Part shown: in pieces, positions 19,712-31,045 of the stretch
How positions within the stretch are numbered: position 1 is the first letter of the stretch
Layout: the number at the start of each line of letters is the position of its first letter
Source of the DNA: Odobenus rosmarus divergens
Lineage: Eukaryota > Chordata > Mammalia > Carnivora > Odobenidae
Assembly (NCBI RefSeq): GCF_000321225.1
Contig: NW_004451517.1
Coordinates: forward strand, 124,001-188,000
DNA: 64,000 nt
Direction of reading: 5' to 3'
The notes under the pieces: generated by a model
What the model saw: the letters and a program-made list of their open reading frames with translations, nothing else
Told to the model about the DNA's origin: nothing
The model's database searches: none
Position numbers and translations under genes: made by a program

Positions 19712-20934
19712 GTAAATGTGATCCCACCAGCAGAGGGGAGTGAATGCGGACACTGAGGTAAAAGAAAAGAGAGGAAAGAAAGCCAAGGGTAGTCGCCCAG
19801 CGGGGTCTGCTGTGGGCCACCTGGCTCAGGCACCTGGGGCCCCCGGGGATGCGGATGTGCTCAGAGCCCACCACACAGGATCAAAGTAGGCAGGCATTGA
19901 CCACCAGCTCCTCTCCGCCGGATGAGGGTGGTCTCCCTGGACCCTTGAGTCAGGGCTGCAGCTGCTCACCTTGAGCTGGGAGCCTGGCAGTGGGTGGCCT
20001 TGATCACAGAGCCCTGTCCCCTGGCCACACACCCTGCCAGCACGAAAGCACCCTCTGGTCCACGGCATTCCAGCCCAGGGCATCAGACCCAAGTCAGGGG
20101 AGAGCTGGGGGAAGAAGCCACACCTGAGCTTAGCTCTGCTGTCCATGAACTCAGCGACTACCCCGTGCCTGCCCTGCCACAGCCTGACTCAGAAACCCCC
20201 TGTTCTTGAATCTCCCAACCAAGAAAATGTGATACAAAAGAGAAAGCATCGCAGGCTGGCCTCCAGTACTGGGGGACCCTGGGGCTCTTGGCCCCCAGAA
20301 TTTGCTGACTTTTCAGCCTTTACTGACTTTGAGTTCAAGCGGGTAAAGAGCACTCAACTTCAAATATCGATCTGTTTAGTGCAAACAAAGGAAATTGTTC
20401 TGATGGCTCTAGCCAAACTCACAACTTTCTGTTCAGAAATTCCAGAGGTTCTCACGGTCTGCCTGTGCTCCCCCTCTGCCTCCTATGTGCAGGAATAGGC
20501 TGGAGCCGCACTTCCTGGGTCAGGGGGACCCTGGTCCCCAGGAATGCTGATACCTACCATCTTGCTGGTGGACCAGGAAGCCGGTTCCCCACACCACCCT
20601 GGGGCAGGGCCTTCAGCATCCTGGAGCCTCCAGGGAGGTAGAAGGAAGAGGCTCTCAGCCTGCGAAGGCTGCCCGTTCTTCACTTGGAAATATCATCAAA
20701 GCCCTGCCCCCACCGCCCCCTCCTTCCACCACCCACAAGGTTATTCATGAAAGCATTAAAAATGAGCCCAATGTGAAGGCAATCTGAGTAATAAATGTGT
20801 TGAGACAACTAGACAGCCAGTTGGGAAGAAGATAGAATTAATCCATTCCTCATCCCGAGCACAAGACTAACCCCGCGTGGATCAGAGACACCGTGCAAGG
20901 GTTAGAAGGAATTCCATCTAACATGGGTGAATTT
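19712..20934. other. Unique stretch with a candidate conserved island
   Basis: GC-rich to about 20290, then AT-rich at 20290-20500 (GAGTTCAAGCGGGTAAAGAG, CTTCAAATATCGATCTG) and again at 20730-20930 (AGTAATAAATGTGTTGAGAC). No gene or repeat recognised. Confidence 0.4.
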
Positions 20935-22155
20935 CTTTAAGCTGGGTAAAGGGGAAGACTTTTGATGAAAAATCAGGACTGATAGTTTGATACAAATTTT
21001 ACAGTGTTTTTTTATTAATTTAGTTAAAACCTGTCGCATGGCAGAAAGCACCTGCGAGAAATTCTCTGCAATATATATCAGAGACAAAGGATTAATATTG
21101 TTTAAAATACATAGAACAGGGCGCCTGGGTGGCTCAGTTGGTTAAGCGTCTGCCTTCAGCTCAGGTCATGATCTCAGGGTCCTGGGGCTGAGCCCTGTGT
21201 TGGGCTCCCTGCTCAGTGGAGAGCCTATTTCTCCCTCTCCCTGCCACTCCCCCTGCTTGTGCTCTCTCTCTGCCAAATAAATAAATAAAATCTTTAAAAT
21301 ATAAATAAAATAAAATACATAGAACATTAAAAAAAAGCAAGGAAAACAAACCAAAAATACTATAGGAAAATGACCAAAAGACATAAACACACAATTCACA
21401 AAAAGGGATATAAAATAGCCCTTTAATAATAAAACAGGCCTAATAAGGGAACGCCAGTGTCAGCTCCACGGAGGCGCCGTTTCTCACCCACCGGAATGGC
21501 CAAGGTCAAGAGCTCAGCCCCACCTCCATTGGCAAGCTTGGGAAAGGGCCTCACTTGCCTCGCAGGTGGGAGTGCCGCATGATAGGATCAGTGCTTATGG
21601 AGGAAAACAACGTGAAATCACACAAAACCATATATGCACCTACCTCCAAACCAGCCACCTCGCTCCCAGAATTTACGCTAAAGACGTGCCTCCCGTTGTA
21701 CAGAAAAGCACCGACACTAGGCTGTTCTCACTCAGTTGTCCCCATGGCGGAATACCACAAGCACCCCAATCACAGAAGCAGAGTTGCAGAAACCAAGGCC
21801 CCCCCACCCCGTGGCGCATGACGCAGCTGTGGAAAAGTATGACAGGGACCTCTGTGAACAAATAAGGGGTGATTTCCAGGAGATGATGCTCTCTCTAAAC
21901 ATCAGAGTGCAGAAGGGTGCAGGTAGTGCGTGTCCTGCCTCCTGTATAAGGAAAGAGGAAATAAGAAAACATACAGAGAAAGAAACACACAGAAAAGATA
22001 ACCAGAAAACTATTAACTTGATCCCCAAAAGCACGGAGTCGGGGAAGGGGAGGGACTCAGGAGGGACACTCTTCACTTTCAGTCCAGTTGTGACATTTGG
22101 GAACATGGTGGTGTCCAAAACATAAAAACATGTCCAAAAACACAAAATTAAATCA
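20935..22155 (+). mobile_element. L1ME-like LINE, ORF2 end and 3' UTR, split by a SINEC
   Basis: Before the SINEC: GCATGGCAGAAAGCACCTGC and CAATATATATCAGAGACAAA GGATTAATATT, as in L1 ORF2. After it: CAAAAGACATAAACACACAA, CACCGGAATGGCCAAGG, then 3' UTR-like ATTTCCAGGAGATGATGCTC and AAAGAGGAAATAAGAAAACA, ending in an A-rich tail near 22150. Frames are ruined by many changes. The L1ME assignment is tentative. Confidence 0.75.
21119..21310 (+). mobile_element. SINEC (Can-SINE), full length, inside L1
   Basis: Head GGGCGCCTGGGTGGCTCAG at 21120, body TCATGATCTCAGGGTCCTGG, CT-rich section, tail AAATAAATAAATAAAATCTT. The target-site duplication TAAAATACATAGAACA is identical at 21103-21118 and 21311-21326. 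The host L1 text resumes directly after it. Confidence 0.97.
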
Positions 22156-22159
22156 TTAA

Positions 22160-22923
22160 GAACGGAGTGGGGAGAGAGGATCTAAGAGTGAAAGGGAACG
22201 AACAGACGAGCTCAAATGTATCTCAAATGAGCACCATAACCACCCTGAAAAAAGAAAAGAGAAAGGACAAAAAAGCAAGAACTAATCCTACTAACTCACA
22301 CCCACCACGGTCCTGGGCAGCCCCAGGGCCCAGGGCTTGGGGCTGCATGGATACTGAATGTATACCCAGCTCTTGAATAGACCTTTTTGGGGCGCTCTGA
22401 GCAACACAATTGTGAAGTTGTTTGGGGTTATAGAATTGAGCATATGAATAAGTGTGATTTGATTTTCCAGAGCCAGGATCCTCACCAGGGAAGAAAGGGC
22501 ATCAGATGGCTGGCATGGGAGATGCATGGCTGACGTGACGCTGGGCGTGCACAGGGCTTCAGAGAGTAACTTCTTGAAGGAAAGGACAAGACGCAGGACT
22601 GGACGGTGGGGGCTTCAGACCATCTGTGGACTCGATGACAACATCTCTGTCAGCCCAACGGAGGGTCTCTGAGCCAGGACTGCCCAGGGAGGTGTCCCGT
22701 GCTGTGTCGCAACGGGCAGGCTTTTGTGGCTCAAGCTGCTCGGCCATTTGCTAGAAGCCTTCCAGACAGGACCTTGACTTCAGCTTGGAAGCTGAGGGAC
22801 CTTGAGCTGGCCGCTGGCCATGCCACCCTACTTGGCCGCAGGTCTGACAGGCAAGCTTCTGGGTCTGCGCGTGATTTCCAAGATGCATTTGTATGCGGTG
22901 TACATGGTATGTTCACACTGCCA

Positions 22924-22954
<31 letters not shown>

Positions 22955-22990
22955 ACATAGGCAACTAAGTCTATATCTAGACGTCAGGTA
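22160..22990 (+). mobile_element. Possible start of an L1 3' UTR
   Basis: AT-rich then mixed text leading without a break into the well-supported L1 3' UTR from 23000. I suspect it is the 5' part of that UTR (for example GCAAGAACTAATCCTACTAA). The match is weak, and a (TG)n run at 22926-22954 interrupts it. Confidence 0.35.
22926..22954 (+). repeat. (TG)n microsatellite
   Basis: About 14 uninterrupted GT dinucleotides, likely polymorphic. Confidence 0.9.
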
Positions 22991-22999
22991 TTTCTTAGC

Positions 23000-24306
23000 T
23001 CTGTCTACTAAAGAGGCCTAGAAGCCCACACCCCATAGTGATGAGTGCCCCCTAGTACCCAGATCTGGGTTCCTAAAACCATTCCCCATGAAAAGGAACA
23101 GGCTCCTCAGAGAAACAGTTAATTCCAGGGCCAGGGCAAGGAAGGTTCTAGATCAGCCTCAAATAGCTTGTCATTCCACAAAGTCAGGATGAGCTAAGCA
23201 AAAATGAGGCAGACATGTCAGAAGAACACAAAAGCAGCTTCAAGTGGCTCCCACTGGCTAAATCTGGGACAATTTAAACACCAAAATGATTAAGAACAGT
23301 AGTGAATGATAAACCATTGGGTAAAAAATGGGAATTCATGAGTCCATACCAATGATAAGTAGATGAAGGAAGGAGAAGGAAGGAGGAGGAAGGGCTCTTG
23401 CTTCAAGTAGAATTCCGATTGCAGACAGAGCTGTGGAAGGTGCTAGAGTGGGGAACATTTTGCAACCACAGTGGTGGAAACCGGTCAGGGCCCAGGTCCC
23501 CGATGGGTCATTTGGGAATTTGTTGAGGAGCTGGATATTTGGTGGTCTTAAGAAAGAATTGTAATGATGCAGCCAAGGAATCCGACAGTATCTTGACCAG
23601 GTGACCAACATCCCAGCGCAGGCTGGAGGTGGGGGGGGGGGACCTGGAAAGAACACACGTCACCTCGTCGTGGACCAGCCCGAAAGCCTAACCTGACATT
23701 AACCGAGTGGAAAACATCAGACCGATCCCCAAACAGGAACATTGTATTGTTTTTACAGAAGGGGATGGGGAGGAGGGACTATACTTTTCAAAAGTCCAAG
23801 CCGTAATAAAGACATGGGAAGACTGCAGAACTATTCCAGGTTCCAGGAGGCCAGAGAGCCATAACGATTAAATGCAAAACCCAGTCCTAAATTGGATCCT
23901 ACACTGCCTGAAAAAATGCTATAAAGGGCGATGTTGGGCCGATTGTTCAAACTAGTAGGCAGATGAAGGGTCGGATCAAAGAATTGCACTTGCGTTAACT
24001 TTCTTGACATTTGCCCCCTGCTCTGTGACTGGACAGGATGGTACTCCTTTTCTCAGGGAACACACACTGTAAGATGGCTCAGAAAAATCTACACGGACGT
24101 GTGTGGGGTGGGCTATGGGGGGCGGGGGGAGACCGAGAGAGGAACGAGGAAGGAGAGAGAACACGTAATGATGAAGCACAGGGATAAAGTGTTAATGGTC
24201 AGTAAATCCGAGTAAATGGTAAATGGCTGTTCTCTGTATGGTTTTTATTTTTTATTTCCAACTTTTTTGTAAAGTTGGAAGTTATTTCCAAATAAAAAAA
24301 ATCTTT
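23000..24306 (+). mobile_element. L1 LINE 3' UTR (L1M type)
   Basis: Follows the L1M 3' UTR in order: AACAGGCTCCTCAGAGAAAC, TGGCTCCCACTGGCTAAATC, GGGAATTCATGAGTCCATAC, ATCTTGACCAGGTGACCAAC, TAAATTGGATCCTACACTGC, AATGCTATAAAGGGCGATGT, and the terminal AAGTTGGAAGTTATTTCCAA followed by an A-rich tail. No coding potential remains. Confidence 0.85.
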
Positions 24307-24754
24307 AACCATGAGCCCTGTGCCTCTTCCAGACAGTGTTGCCCTTGGGATGCCCTGGTGCTCCACTCCTGGGGCCCGGCCTCTGGACCCCAACTCCTCC
24401 CCAGCGGAGCAAGATGCCCCTGAGGCCCCTTGTTGGCCAATGTCAGGGCTGAGGAACACGGAAGAGTCCACACTGTGCTGTGAAATCAGAGGAAAGACAG
24501 GAGTCCCAGAACCCCGGGAGCCCCTGGGAATGGAGCTCAGGAGCACCTGAGCCTCTGGTGCTCAGCCCTTTCTCCCTTCTGGTCCCTGGGCCTGAAGGAT
24601 AAGCCAGATGTGGGCCACTCACTGCCCTTCCAAGTCTGTGTTCCCAAAGCTGACCCTTCTCCCAACTCCTCTCCGGAATCTGGTCACACCCCAGCCCCCA
24701 AACACCCTGCAAGCGCAAACCACAAACGGGCCATCTGCCGGCCCCTCTTCCCTT
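24307..24754. other. Unique stretch, nothing recognised
   Basis: GC-rich with overlapping frames on both strands and no recognised family. Confidence 0.45.
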
Positions 24755-24905
24755 GCTTTTCGAAGTGTGGTCCTGGGACCCAGAAGCATCACACCCCGCC
24801 CCCCAGGAGCTGCTCCGACATGCAGAATCTTGGGCCCCATCCCACACCTGCTGAACCCAAATCTGCATTTTAACAAAACCTCCAGGGAAGTTGTGTGGGT
24901 GCATT
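24755..24905 (-). mobile_element. MER5A hAT-Charlie element
   Basis: CGAAGTGTGGTCCTGGGACC, GACATGCAGAATCTTGGGCC, TGAACCCAAATCTGCATTTT AACAAAACCTCCAGG: the reverse of MER5A. The left inverted end is clear and the right end is eroded. Confidence 0.8.
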
Positions 24906-24941
24906 CACACCTAAGAAACCCTGAGGTAACCCATTTAACCT

Positions 24942-24959
24942 AAAAAAAAAAAAAAAAAA
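24942..24959 (+). repeat. (A)18 tract
   Basis: Eighteen A residues. No SINE body is attached upstream, so it is not an obvious retroposon tail. Confidence 0.9.
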
Positions 24960-24960
24960 T

Positions 24961-25470
24961 CACATCCAGAAAATGAGGGCTAGGGTAGCCGTTCCTTTAA
25001 GTGTGTAAATCCCAGGGGCTGTAATTTCTCGGGGCTGTAGGCTCTTTGGCCAGGCTGAGGACCAGGGCCCTAGGTCTCCCCGGCAGGTGGCCAGGCTGAA
25101 GGCCCCAACACCCACCGTCTCACACCTGTAGGACAGTCCTGAGGGCTGCGGGACACCTGGCCGCCCCTCCCACCCTACGCCCTGCCTCTGTGACCTGGAT
25201 TCGGGGAGGTGTCACTCCCCCCGGGCTGGAAAGAAACCCTGCTCTCGCTAACTAAAGCCAAGAGCACGAAGACGCTAGTTTACCACCAACAAAACAACCA
25301 TCTGGAATTCGCAAAAAGCATCTGGAACGAAAGGGGCCCCCGGGCAACTCGAGCTGTTAATCTCGGTTGAATGTCCTTTGTGATCAAAAGAGTTTTGGTG
25401 GACCGTGAGGTCTTTTGTGGGGATTGGGAGGAGTGGTGCAGGCAGGAGCTGGGTCGACCCTGCCGGGCCC
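24961..25470. other. Unique stretch, nothing recognised
   Basis: No coding or repeat signature. The AT/GC-mixed part at 25255-25400 could be conserved. Confidence 0.4.
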
Positions 25471-25474
25471 ACCG

Positions 25475-25670
25475 AGCTGCGTGCCTGGTTCTGGTTCTGC
25501 CGCTGGCTAATCACACCGCCATGGACAAGTTACATAAACGACCCAGGCCTCAGTTTCCCCTTTGTACAACAGGGATGCTAATACCATCTCCTCCATTTGT
25601 GGGGACTGAGGAAGTCAGAGTGTGCAGAGCACTTAATACAGGAGGTACCCAGTGCTTGCTGCTGGGTGGA
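25475..25670 (+). mobile_element. MIR SINE, near full length
   Basis: Sense MIR: GTTCTGGTTCTGCCGCTGGC, CATGGACAAGTTACATAAAC, AGGCCTCAGTTTCCCCTTTG, AACAGGGATGCTAATACCAT, AGAGCACTTAATACAGGAGG. Confidence 0.85.
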
Positions 25671-27259
25671 TAGTTCTGTGTCCCGCTGGTGGGGGGCAGG
25701 GGGGCGACACTGCACTGGGGTCACTGGGGGCCCCCACCAGCCCAGGGTCTCCAGCAGGCCGCCTGATTACCTGCACTCGTAAAGCAGGAGTCACGGTGAC
25801 TGTATGTCCCCTGGGATTCTCCCCCCAAGCACAGCACCCTCACTATTCCCACTTGCTAGCCGAGAAAACACCTGAACAAAGGAGCTTAGAGATCTCCAGA
25901 GATTAGACATCGCTTGGCCCCCGCTCCTGCCCTGGGATTCAGTGTTGAGCACAGATCGTCAGGAGGCAGGTGACTTCCCTTGGGTTTGGGAAGATGAAGT
26001 TTGCGAGGGCAGCATGAGGGAAGGCTCAAGAGAGCCCAGGGAGCTGCCTGGTCTCCAGATCCGTCTCACAGATGCCCCCAGTGGGCACAAGCATGGGCCC
26101 CGGTTGCCTTTTCCAACCTACTTCTCAGAAGCAGGGGAACGTGGGGGAACTCCACCTTCAGGAAGAAAGCTGGCTCAGGTGACCCTTCAGAGGGGGCCTC
26201 CAGAGCCACACGCTGCACAGGGCAAGGGAGCCCCAGGACCTCGGGCCCTACCCCACTGCACTGATTTCGTGACCACCTTCTGTTTCCTGGTGGAAATGAG
26301 AGACCCTCCATGTGGAAGCCGCCCACGGGCCTGTCTCTGAGGTCAGCTGGTAGGACAGGGCTCAGGGTTGCCCCCAAGGGCCAGGGAGGAAAGGAGACAC
26401 AGGGCTGCTAGAATCCTCTCCATGTCTCCAACCCCCAGGAAAATCTTCCAAGGGTGTGTGCATCTTGTGGGAGTGACAGCTCTCAGTGGAAGCCCAGGAA
26501 AGCCCGAAGCTCTTGTAGGACCCAGCACCATAAAGAGTAGAGGCCGCCGAGGCCTGGAGGACCCGTAACCCAAGCTCATTATGGGGACAGACCAGAGGCG
26601 ACCGCGATGAATCGCCTACCCCTCCCCACATTTGCAGACGCCGAGCAGAGAGTTTTGGACTCCCACTGAGTGTGCAAGGGGGTTTGGAGGCAATCTTTTT
26701 GAGGATGCAAGGTGATGGCTGCTAATATTTGGACTCTAGTTCTATACCCACCCAGAAGCTGATGGCAATGTCTATAGACAAAGCAAATGGATAGACACAT
26801 GGCCTGGGGCGGGTGTGAGGGGGGAGCCCAGGTAGTCTGGTGACTTCTCTAACGGGGTTTGTTTCATTCTCACTAAGAATAAAGGGAAAGAGACAATGCA
26901 AGATGCCAAGACCCCATTCACACCTCCAAAGCCAGGTTTAATGCTCCAAGACAGGTTTGTGAGCTTTAGGTAAAACTGAAAGTTTTGGAGACAAAATGAC
27001 CCCCCAAAAGTCAGCAGCAGGATCTGATGCGCTGAGTGTGGCGAGGTGCTTGCCAAAAGGTCGGTGTCAAGACAGAACTGAAGCTTATTTGCTTGACCTT
27101 GGGGACAAGTCTCTTAGTGAAGTGGCATTCCTGGGCCCCCAGAGCAACACAGTCACCTTGCACCCTCACGGACCGAGGAGGCAACCTGGAGGTGTGTGGG
27201 GACCTGGGGGTCTGTAGCAGCCCCTCCACCAGCTTCCATTTTCTGACAGTGCTCAGCGT
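25671..27259. other. Unique stretch, no gene recognised
   Basis: GC-rich to 26570, mixed after. No repeat consensus recognised. Reading frames at 25942-26340 and similar are compositional. Confidence 0.45.
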
Positions 27260-27745
27260 GCCCTTGGAGAAAAATAAAAGGAAAGGGACCAGGAATGAAG
27301 GGGATGGAATGAATTACCCAGCACATCAGACACTTCGGATGAAGCCCACGACCTCGCAGAGTCTTGCATGAAATCTTACAAGTAATATAAACAGAGCGGC
27401 AGCCAAGCTCACCCCCAGAAATATTCGATAATAAAACACAGCTGACGGCGCTGGCCTTTCCCAAGCAAAGCTTGTCATTCTCGCCGTTGGAAATGCTGAC
27501 TGAGACAAAAACTGTAAAATGAAAGCCAGTTTTCTTCCCCCCACCCCCAAAGAGCGAGATTTTTTGTGAACTGCACACTAAATATTCATTGAAAATTGGA
27601 ACGATCCATAAAAATAATTTAAGACAGAACTTCTTCTTGAGGTCTCATGTTGACCAAGTATTCGTGAGAGACCTTGGTTAAGCCCGGCTAGGATAATCGC
27701 TTTGATTTGAAATCTGTGTCTTGATTATTAAAATAATAATCCCTC
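27260..27745. other. Candidate conserved non-coding island
   Basis: Repeat-free AT-rich block with many homeobox-type cores: AAATATTCGATAATAAAACA, CTAAATATTCATTGAAAATT, AAAAATAATTTAAGACAG, GATAATCGCTTTGATTTGAA and TTGATTATTAAAATAATAAT. The sharp drop in GC at its edges suggests selection or a distinct origin. Conservation has not been tested. Confidence 0.45.
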
Positions 27746-28420
27746 CAGTCCCTCTTCTTGGCTCAGCCGAGGGCAATGAAGCCAGAGCCTTCTTAGCTGA
27801 CTTGTGATGGAAGAGACGCAGGGCTGGCAACGGCGGTTGGCCGGTCTTTTTGGGACTTTATAACAGTAAACTCTTACAATCGTTAATGTGCAGAGAAAGA
27901 CGCAGATGTGGGAGATGAGAAACATCTGGACCCACAGCCCCATCTTCTTGCCTCAAAGCTTCCCACTCCCTGGGGCCCCAAAATGGCAGCAGGAATTTTG
28001 GCAAGGAAAACAAAGCTGGGGGATGGGGGGTGCAGGGAGGGAAAGAAGTGGAAAGGACCCCAGTGCCATTCTGTGTCCTCAGGTTTTTTTCTCATGGTGG
28101 AGACACATACAATTTAAGGACACACAACCAGTGCAAGGTGTGGGCCGTTGCAGGAGGAAGAGCCATGGGAACGGCAGTGGTGAGCGAGGCAGGCAGGGAG
28201 CAGGGAAGAGAGTAAATGAAGCAAGGCAGGGCTTTCCAGGGAGCAGGGAAAGCTGAGAGTTTGAAGCCCAGAAGACAGATTTTATTCAGATCTCTGCCCC
28301 TGAGGTTCCAAAAGTAAATTTAAAGAAATTGACTCCATTAAAAAAATAAAAGCACATAAAACAGGAATTTGGAGAAGCACAGGACAGGGAAGTCAGAAGC
28401 ACTGACTAAGAAAATCGAAA
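27746..28420. other. Unique stretch, nothing recognised
   Basis: Mixed composition, no repeat or coding signature. An A-rich patch at 28310-28365 is not attached to a retroposon. Confidence 0.4.
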
Positions 28421-28424
28421 GAAG

Positions 28425-28565
28425 GAGTCTCCCAGAGGAGGTGACATTCAGGCTGGGTTCTTGAGGGATGTGTAGGAGTTTTCCAGGGAGACCGAGCTCC
28501 AGGCACAGAGCCTCAAAGGCAGGGGAGAGCCCAGCCAGTGGCCTGAGAGCTCCAAGGACACTCAA
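28425..28565 (-). mobile_element. L2 fragment
   Basis: Antisense L2: CCCAGAGGAGGTGACATTCA, GGCTGGGTTCTTGAGGGATG, GGGAGACCGAGCTCCAGGCA, AGCCTCAAAGGCAGGGGAGA. Confidence 0.72.
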
Positions 28566-29324
28566 ATGTAAGGTGTCACACCTCCCTGACTTCTTTGAGT
28601 CTTGTCTTCCTGGCACAGCATTCCTGACATGGGGAACACTGCTCCCAGCCCTTCATGGCATCTTTTTCCTCCTCTCTCTTGTGCTCATCCCATCCCCCCT
28701 CTCAGTGGCTGGCCTGGGAGTGGCATTTGGTGAGGAAGCAGATGTTGGATTTGGGGAGTGAGGACAGGGAAGGGGGTCATCTTTCTACTGCACTTGCTGG
28801 TGCCCTGGTCCCATCCTATGCCCTTTAGCCAAGGCTGCTTTGGGCTTAGCCGCCTTCCTTGTTGGCCAGAGTAACCCAAGTGTTAACAGCCATCTGACAT
28901 CAGAGAGGGGGCCTCAGAACAGTTGATGGGGACTCATGGAAGGTACCAGATTAGACTGCAGGTGCTCTGGCCTCAGGATGCTGCAGCTACATCTGCCTCC
29001 CAGGGCTGTGGTCTACCAGGGCCAGAAGGTCCTCCTCAGAGAAAGAGACACCGTGACATTCTCCAAGACAAGAATTCAATAGATCAGTGCCCCGACCATC
29101 TTCCCACTTAGCCACACCATGAAAATGCCCCCTCCCTTCCCTGAGAAAGGAACACTTCCCCTGGACAGTAACTGGGGTGATGGAGAACCACCGCCTTTTG
29201 TAGAAAATGGTCTTGTTTCAAGCTGTGAAAAATCAGAAGTTCTTAGCTGAACAACTACCTGCAATTCACAAGGAAACAAGAGTTCTGTGTGTTGGTGGTG
29301 TGCAATTTATAAAATAGCTTCCAT
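28566..29324. other. Unique stretch, nothing recognised
   Basis: No repeat or coding signature seen. Confidence 0.45.
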
Positions 29325-29478
29325 TGTTAAAACGATGCTCAGAACTTCCCGCAGTGCTGGACGTGTTCTGGATCTTGACTGGGTGGTGGTCATGCAGGTG
29401 ACGGATTTGTCAAAAGTCAGGGAACTACAGAGTTAAAATGTGCCCGTTTAATTACATGTAAATTCACCTGGAGTAAGG
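29325..29478 (+). mobile_element. L1 LINE 3' end
   Basis: GTTCTGGATCTTGACTGGGT, GGTGGTCATGCAGGTGACGG, ATTTGTCAAAAGTCAGGGAA and TTACATGTAAATTCACCTGG match the last 150 bases of an old L1 3' UTR. Confidence 0.75.
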
Positions 29479-30240
29479 CAACGGTTTTAGAGGAAGAAGC
29501 GATCTTCAGTAGCGCGTCCTCTTGGTTAAATACAACCGTGTCATCGCATTCAGCTTGGAGCACCTGTAGCCTGGGGTCGCAGAGCGTCTCCCGCCTTTGG
29601 TGCCTCTTCTTGCCCGGAGTCTGCTGGTTATGTACTGATTCAATTATGCCAGGTGCTCAGAGAAACGGGACACAGAGGTGGCCCTGACGATGGATGCTTT
29701 ATAGGCATGAAACAGAATGACAGGGCTATAAAGGGGGACACACTGTGACTTTAAAACAGTAATTTTCCTAGCAGCGAGGAGGGACTGTGATCACTTTTTC
29801 TTTTTTTTTAATTCCATAGTTATTCCTGCTTTGCCTTCACTCAGGGGCGAGCGATGCAATAATAATGGGAAGTATTCAGACAGCGACTCGCCCCGTGCTG
29901 CCAGCTCGGTCACACGACACAGAGCGAGGCTGTCATCAAAGGCACAGGGTCTCCTCTGCTGCAGGCGGCGTGGGCATCGGCCAAGCAGCGCCCGGTGGGG
30001 ATATGCGGCCTCCAGCACGGCCGCCCCGCCTGGCTTCTTTATCTCTCCCCCTTTCCTGCATCTCCTTTGTGAGAAAAGCCTCCGTGGCTGAAGAGCTCTC
30101 GGGGTAGGAGGTATGACTGCTTTCTCCTTTGGTTTGTGTCGAGCACCAGGAAGAGCCACGAGGGGACGGGCACCTGCCCTCCAAGGGCCCCAGCGTGATT
30201 ACCTTACGGCTACATTTCAAAGGGGTTAATCAAGCCAGAC
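29479..30240. other. Candidate conserved non-coding island(s)
   Basis: No repeats recognised. Suggestive sections are 29800-29960 (GATGCAATAATAATGGGAAG, GTATTCAGACAGCGACTCGC) and 30195-30235 (GTGATTACCTTACGGCTACA, GGGGTTAATCAAGCC). CpGs are relatively frequent at 29880-30020. Confidence 0.4.
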
Positions 30241-30779
30241 AGGCCTCCCTCCCTACCCCCCTTCCTCCATCCCTCCTTTTCTGCACAGGTTCAGGGAGTG
30301 CGGGAGGGGATCCACGGATGAGATGGTTTTGGTTCAATCAATAGAATACTGTTTAAGAAAATGAAGTTAAGTGCATTATCTTTCCATTAGATGGTGAAGG
30401 CTAACCCAGACCCTGCCAGAAACACAGGTTCCTGAAGGTAACAGGTGTCTATAGTCAAGCTACTGCATTGGAGAATAAATTCAGTCCCTTGAAACACAGC
30501 ATCCCGGGCAGGGGGCAGGGGGCCAGGGGCCAGGACAGCTTTTCAAATGCATTTTTGAAGAAGGGATTCCAGAGTCCAGTATGAAAGCTCCTCTTTCCCT
30601 CGCACATCTGGGGCTGGGGGGACACCCATGCCGTCTCTGCCCCACGGCCCTTCCTGAGTCACCTGTGGCTGCCACCAGGGTCCCCGCAGACCCTACCCCG
30701 TTAGAGATCCCCATGGGTCTTGAGACATACGTGGAGTTGTGAAGTAGGAGGAACCATGACTTCTGACTCGGTTTGGGTC
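30241..30779. other. Unique stretch, nothing recognised
   Basis: A pyrimidine-rich run at 30245-30280 is followed by AT-rich sequence to 30480 and then GC-rich sequence. No gene. Confidence 0.4.
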
Positions 30780-31045
30780 CTCAGACATTTATTGTGCACC
30801 TGCTGTGTGCCAAGCAATCAAAATAAGCAACACTCACCTGTGCCAGTCAGAGCTCTAAGACCCTTAAATGGATCCGCTCACTTAATCTTTACAACCACCC
30901 AAGGAGATGTGCCCGTGGTTCTCCCACATGACAGAAGAGGAAACTGAGGCACAGGAGTTAAGTCACCCAAAGTCACGACAGTCATAAGCAGAGGAGGCAA
31001 GATTCTGACTCCAACCATCTGGCCTCAGCGAAGAGGCCCGTAGGC
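30780..31045 (-). mobile_element. MIR SINE, near full length
   Basis: Antisense MIR in order: TTTATTGTGCACCTGCTGTG, CACTTAATCTTTACAACCAC, GAAGAGGAAACTGAGGCACA, GTTAAGTCACCCAAAGTCAC, GCAAGATTCTGACTCCAACC. Confidence 0.92.

Noticed and set aside
21119..21190. tRNA-like head of SINEC as a tRNA gene
   Set aside because: It is the tRNA-Lys-derived SINE head with target-site duplications, not a functional tRNA.
24942..24959. A18 tract as the tail of a processed pseudogene
   Set aside because: No gene-like sequence precedes it and no target-site duplication is visible.
27590..27606. AAAATTGGAACGAT resembles a piece of U6 snRNA
   Set aside because: Only 14 bases match and the rest of U6 is absent; not a U6 gene or pseudogene.
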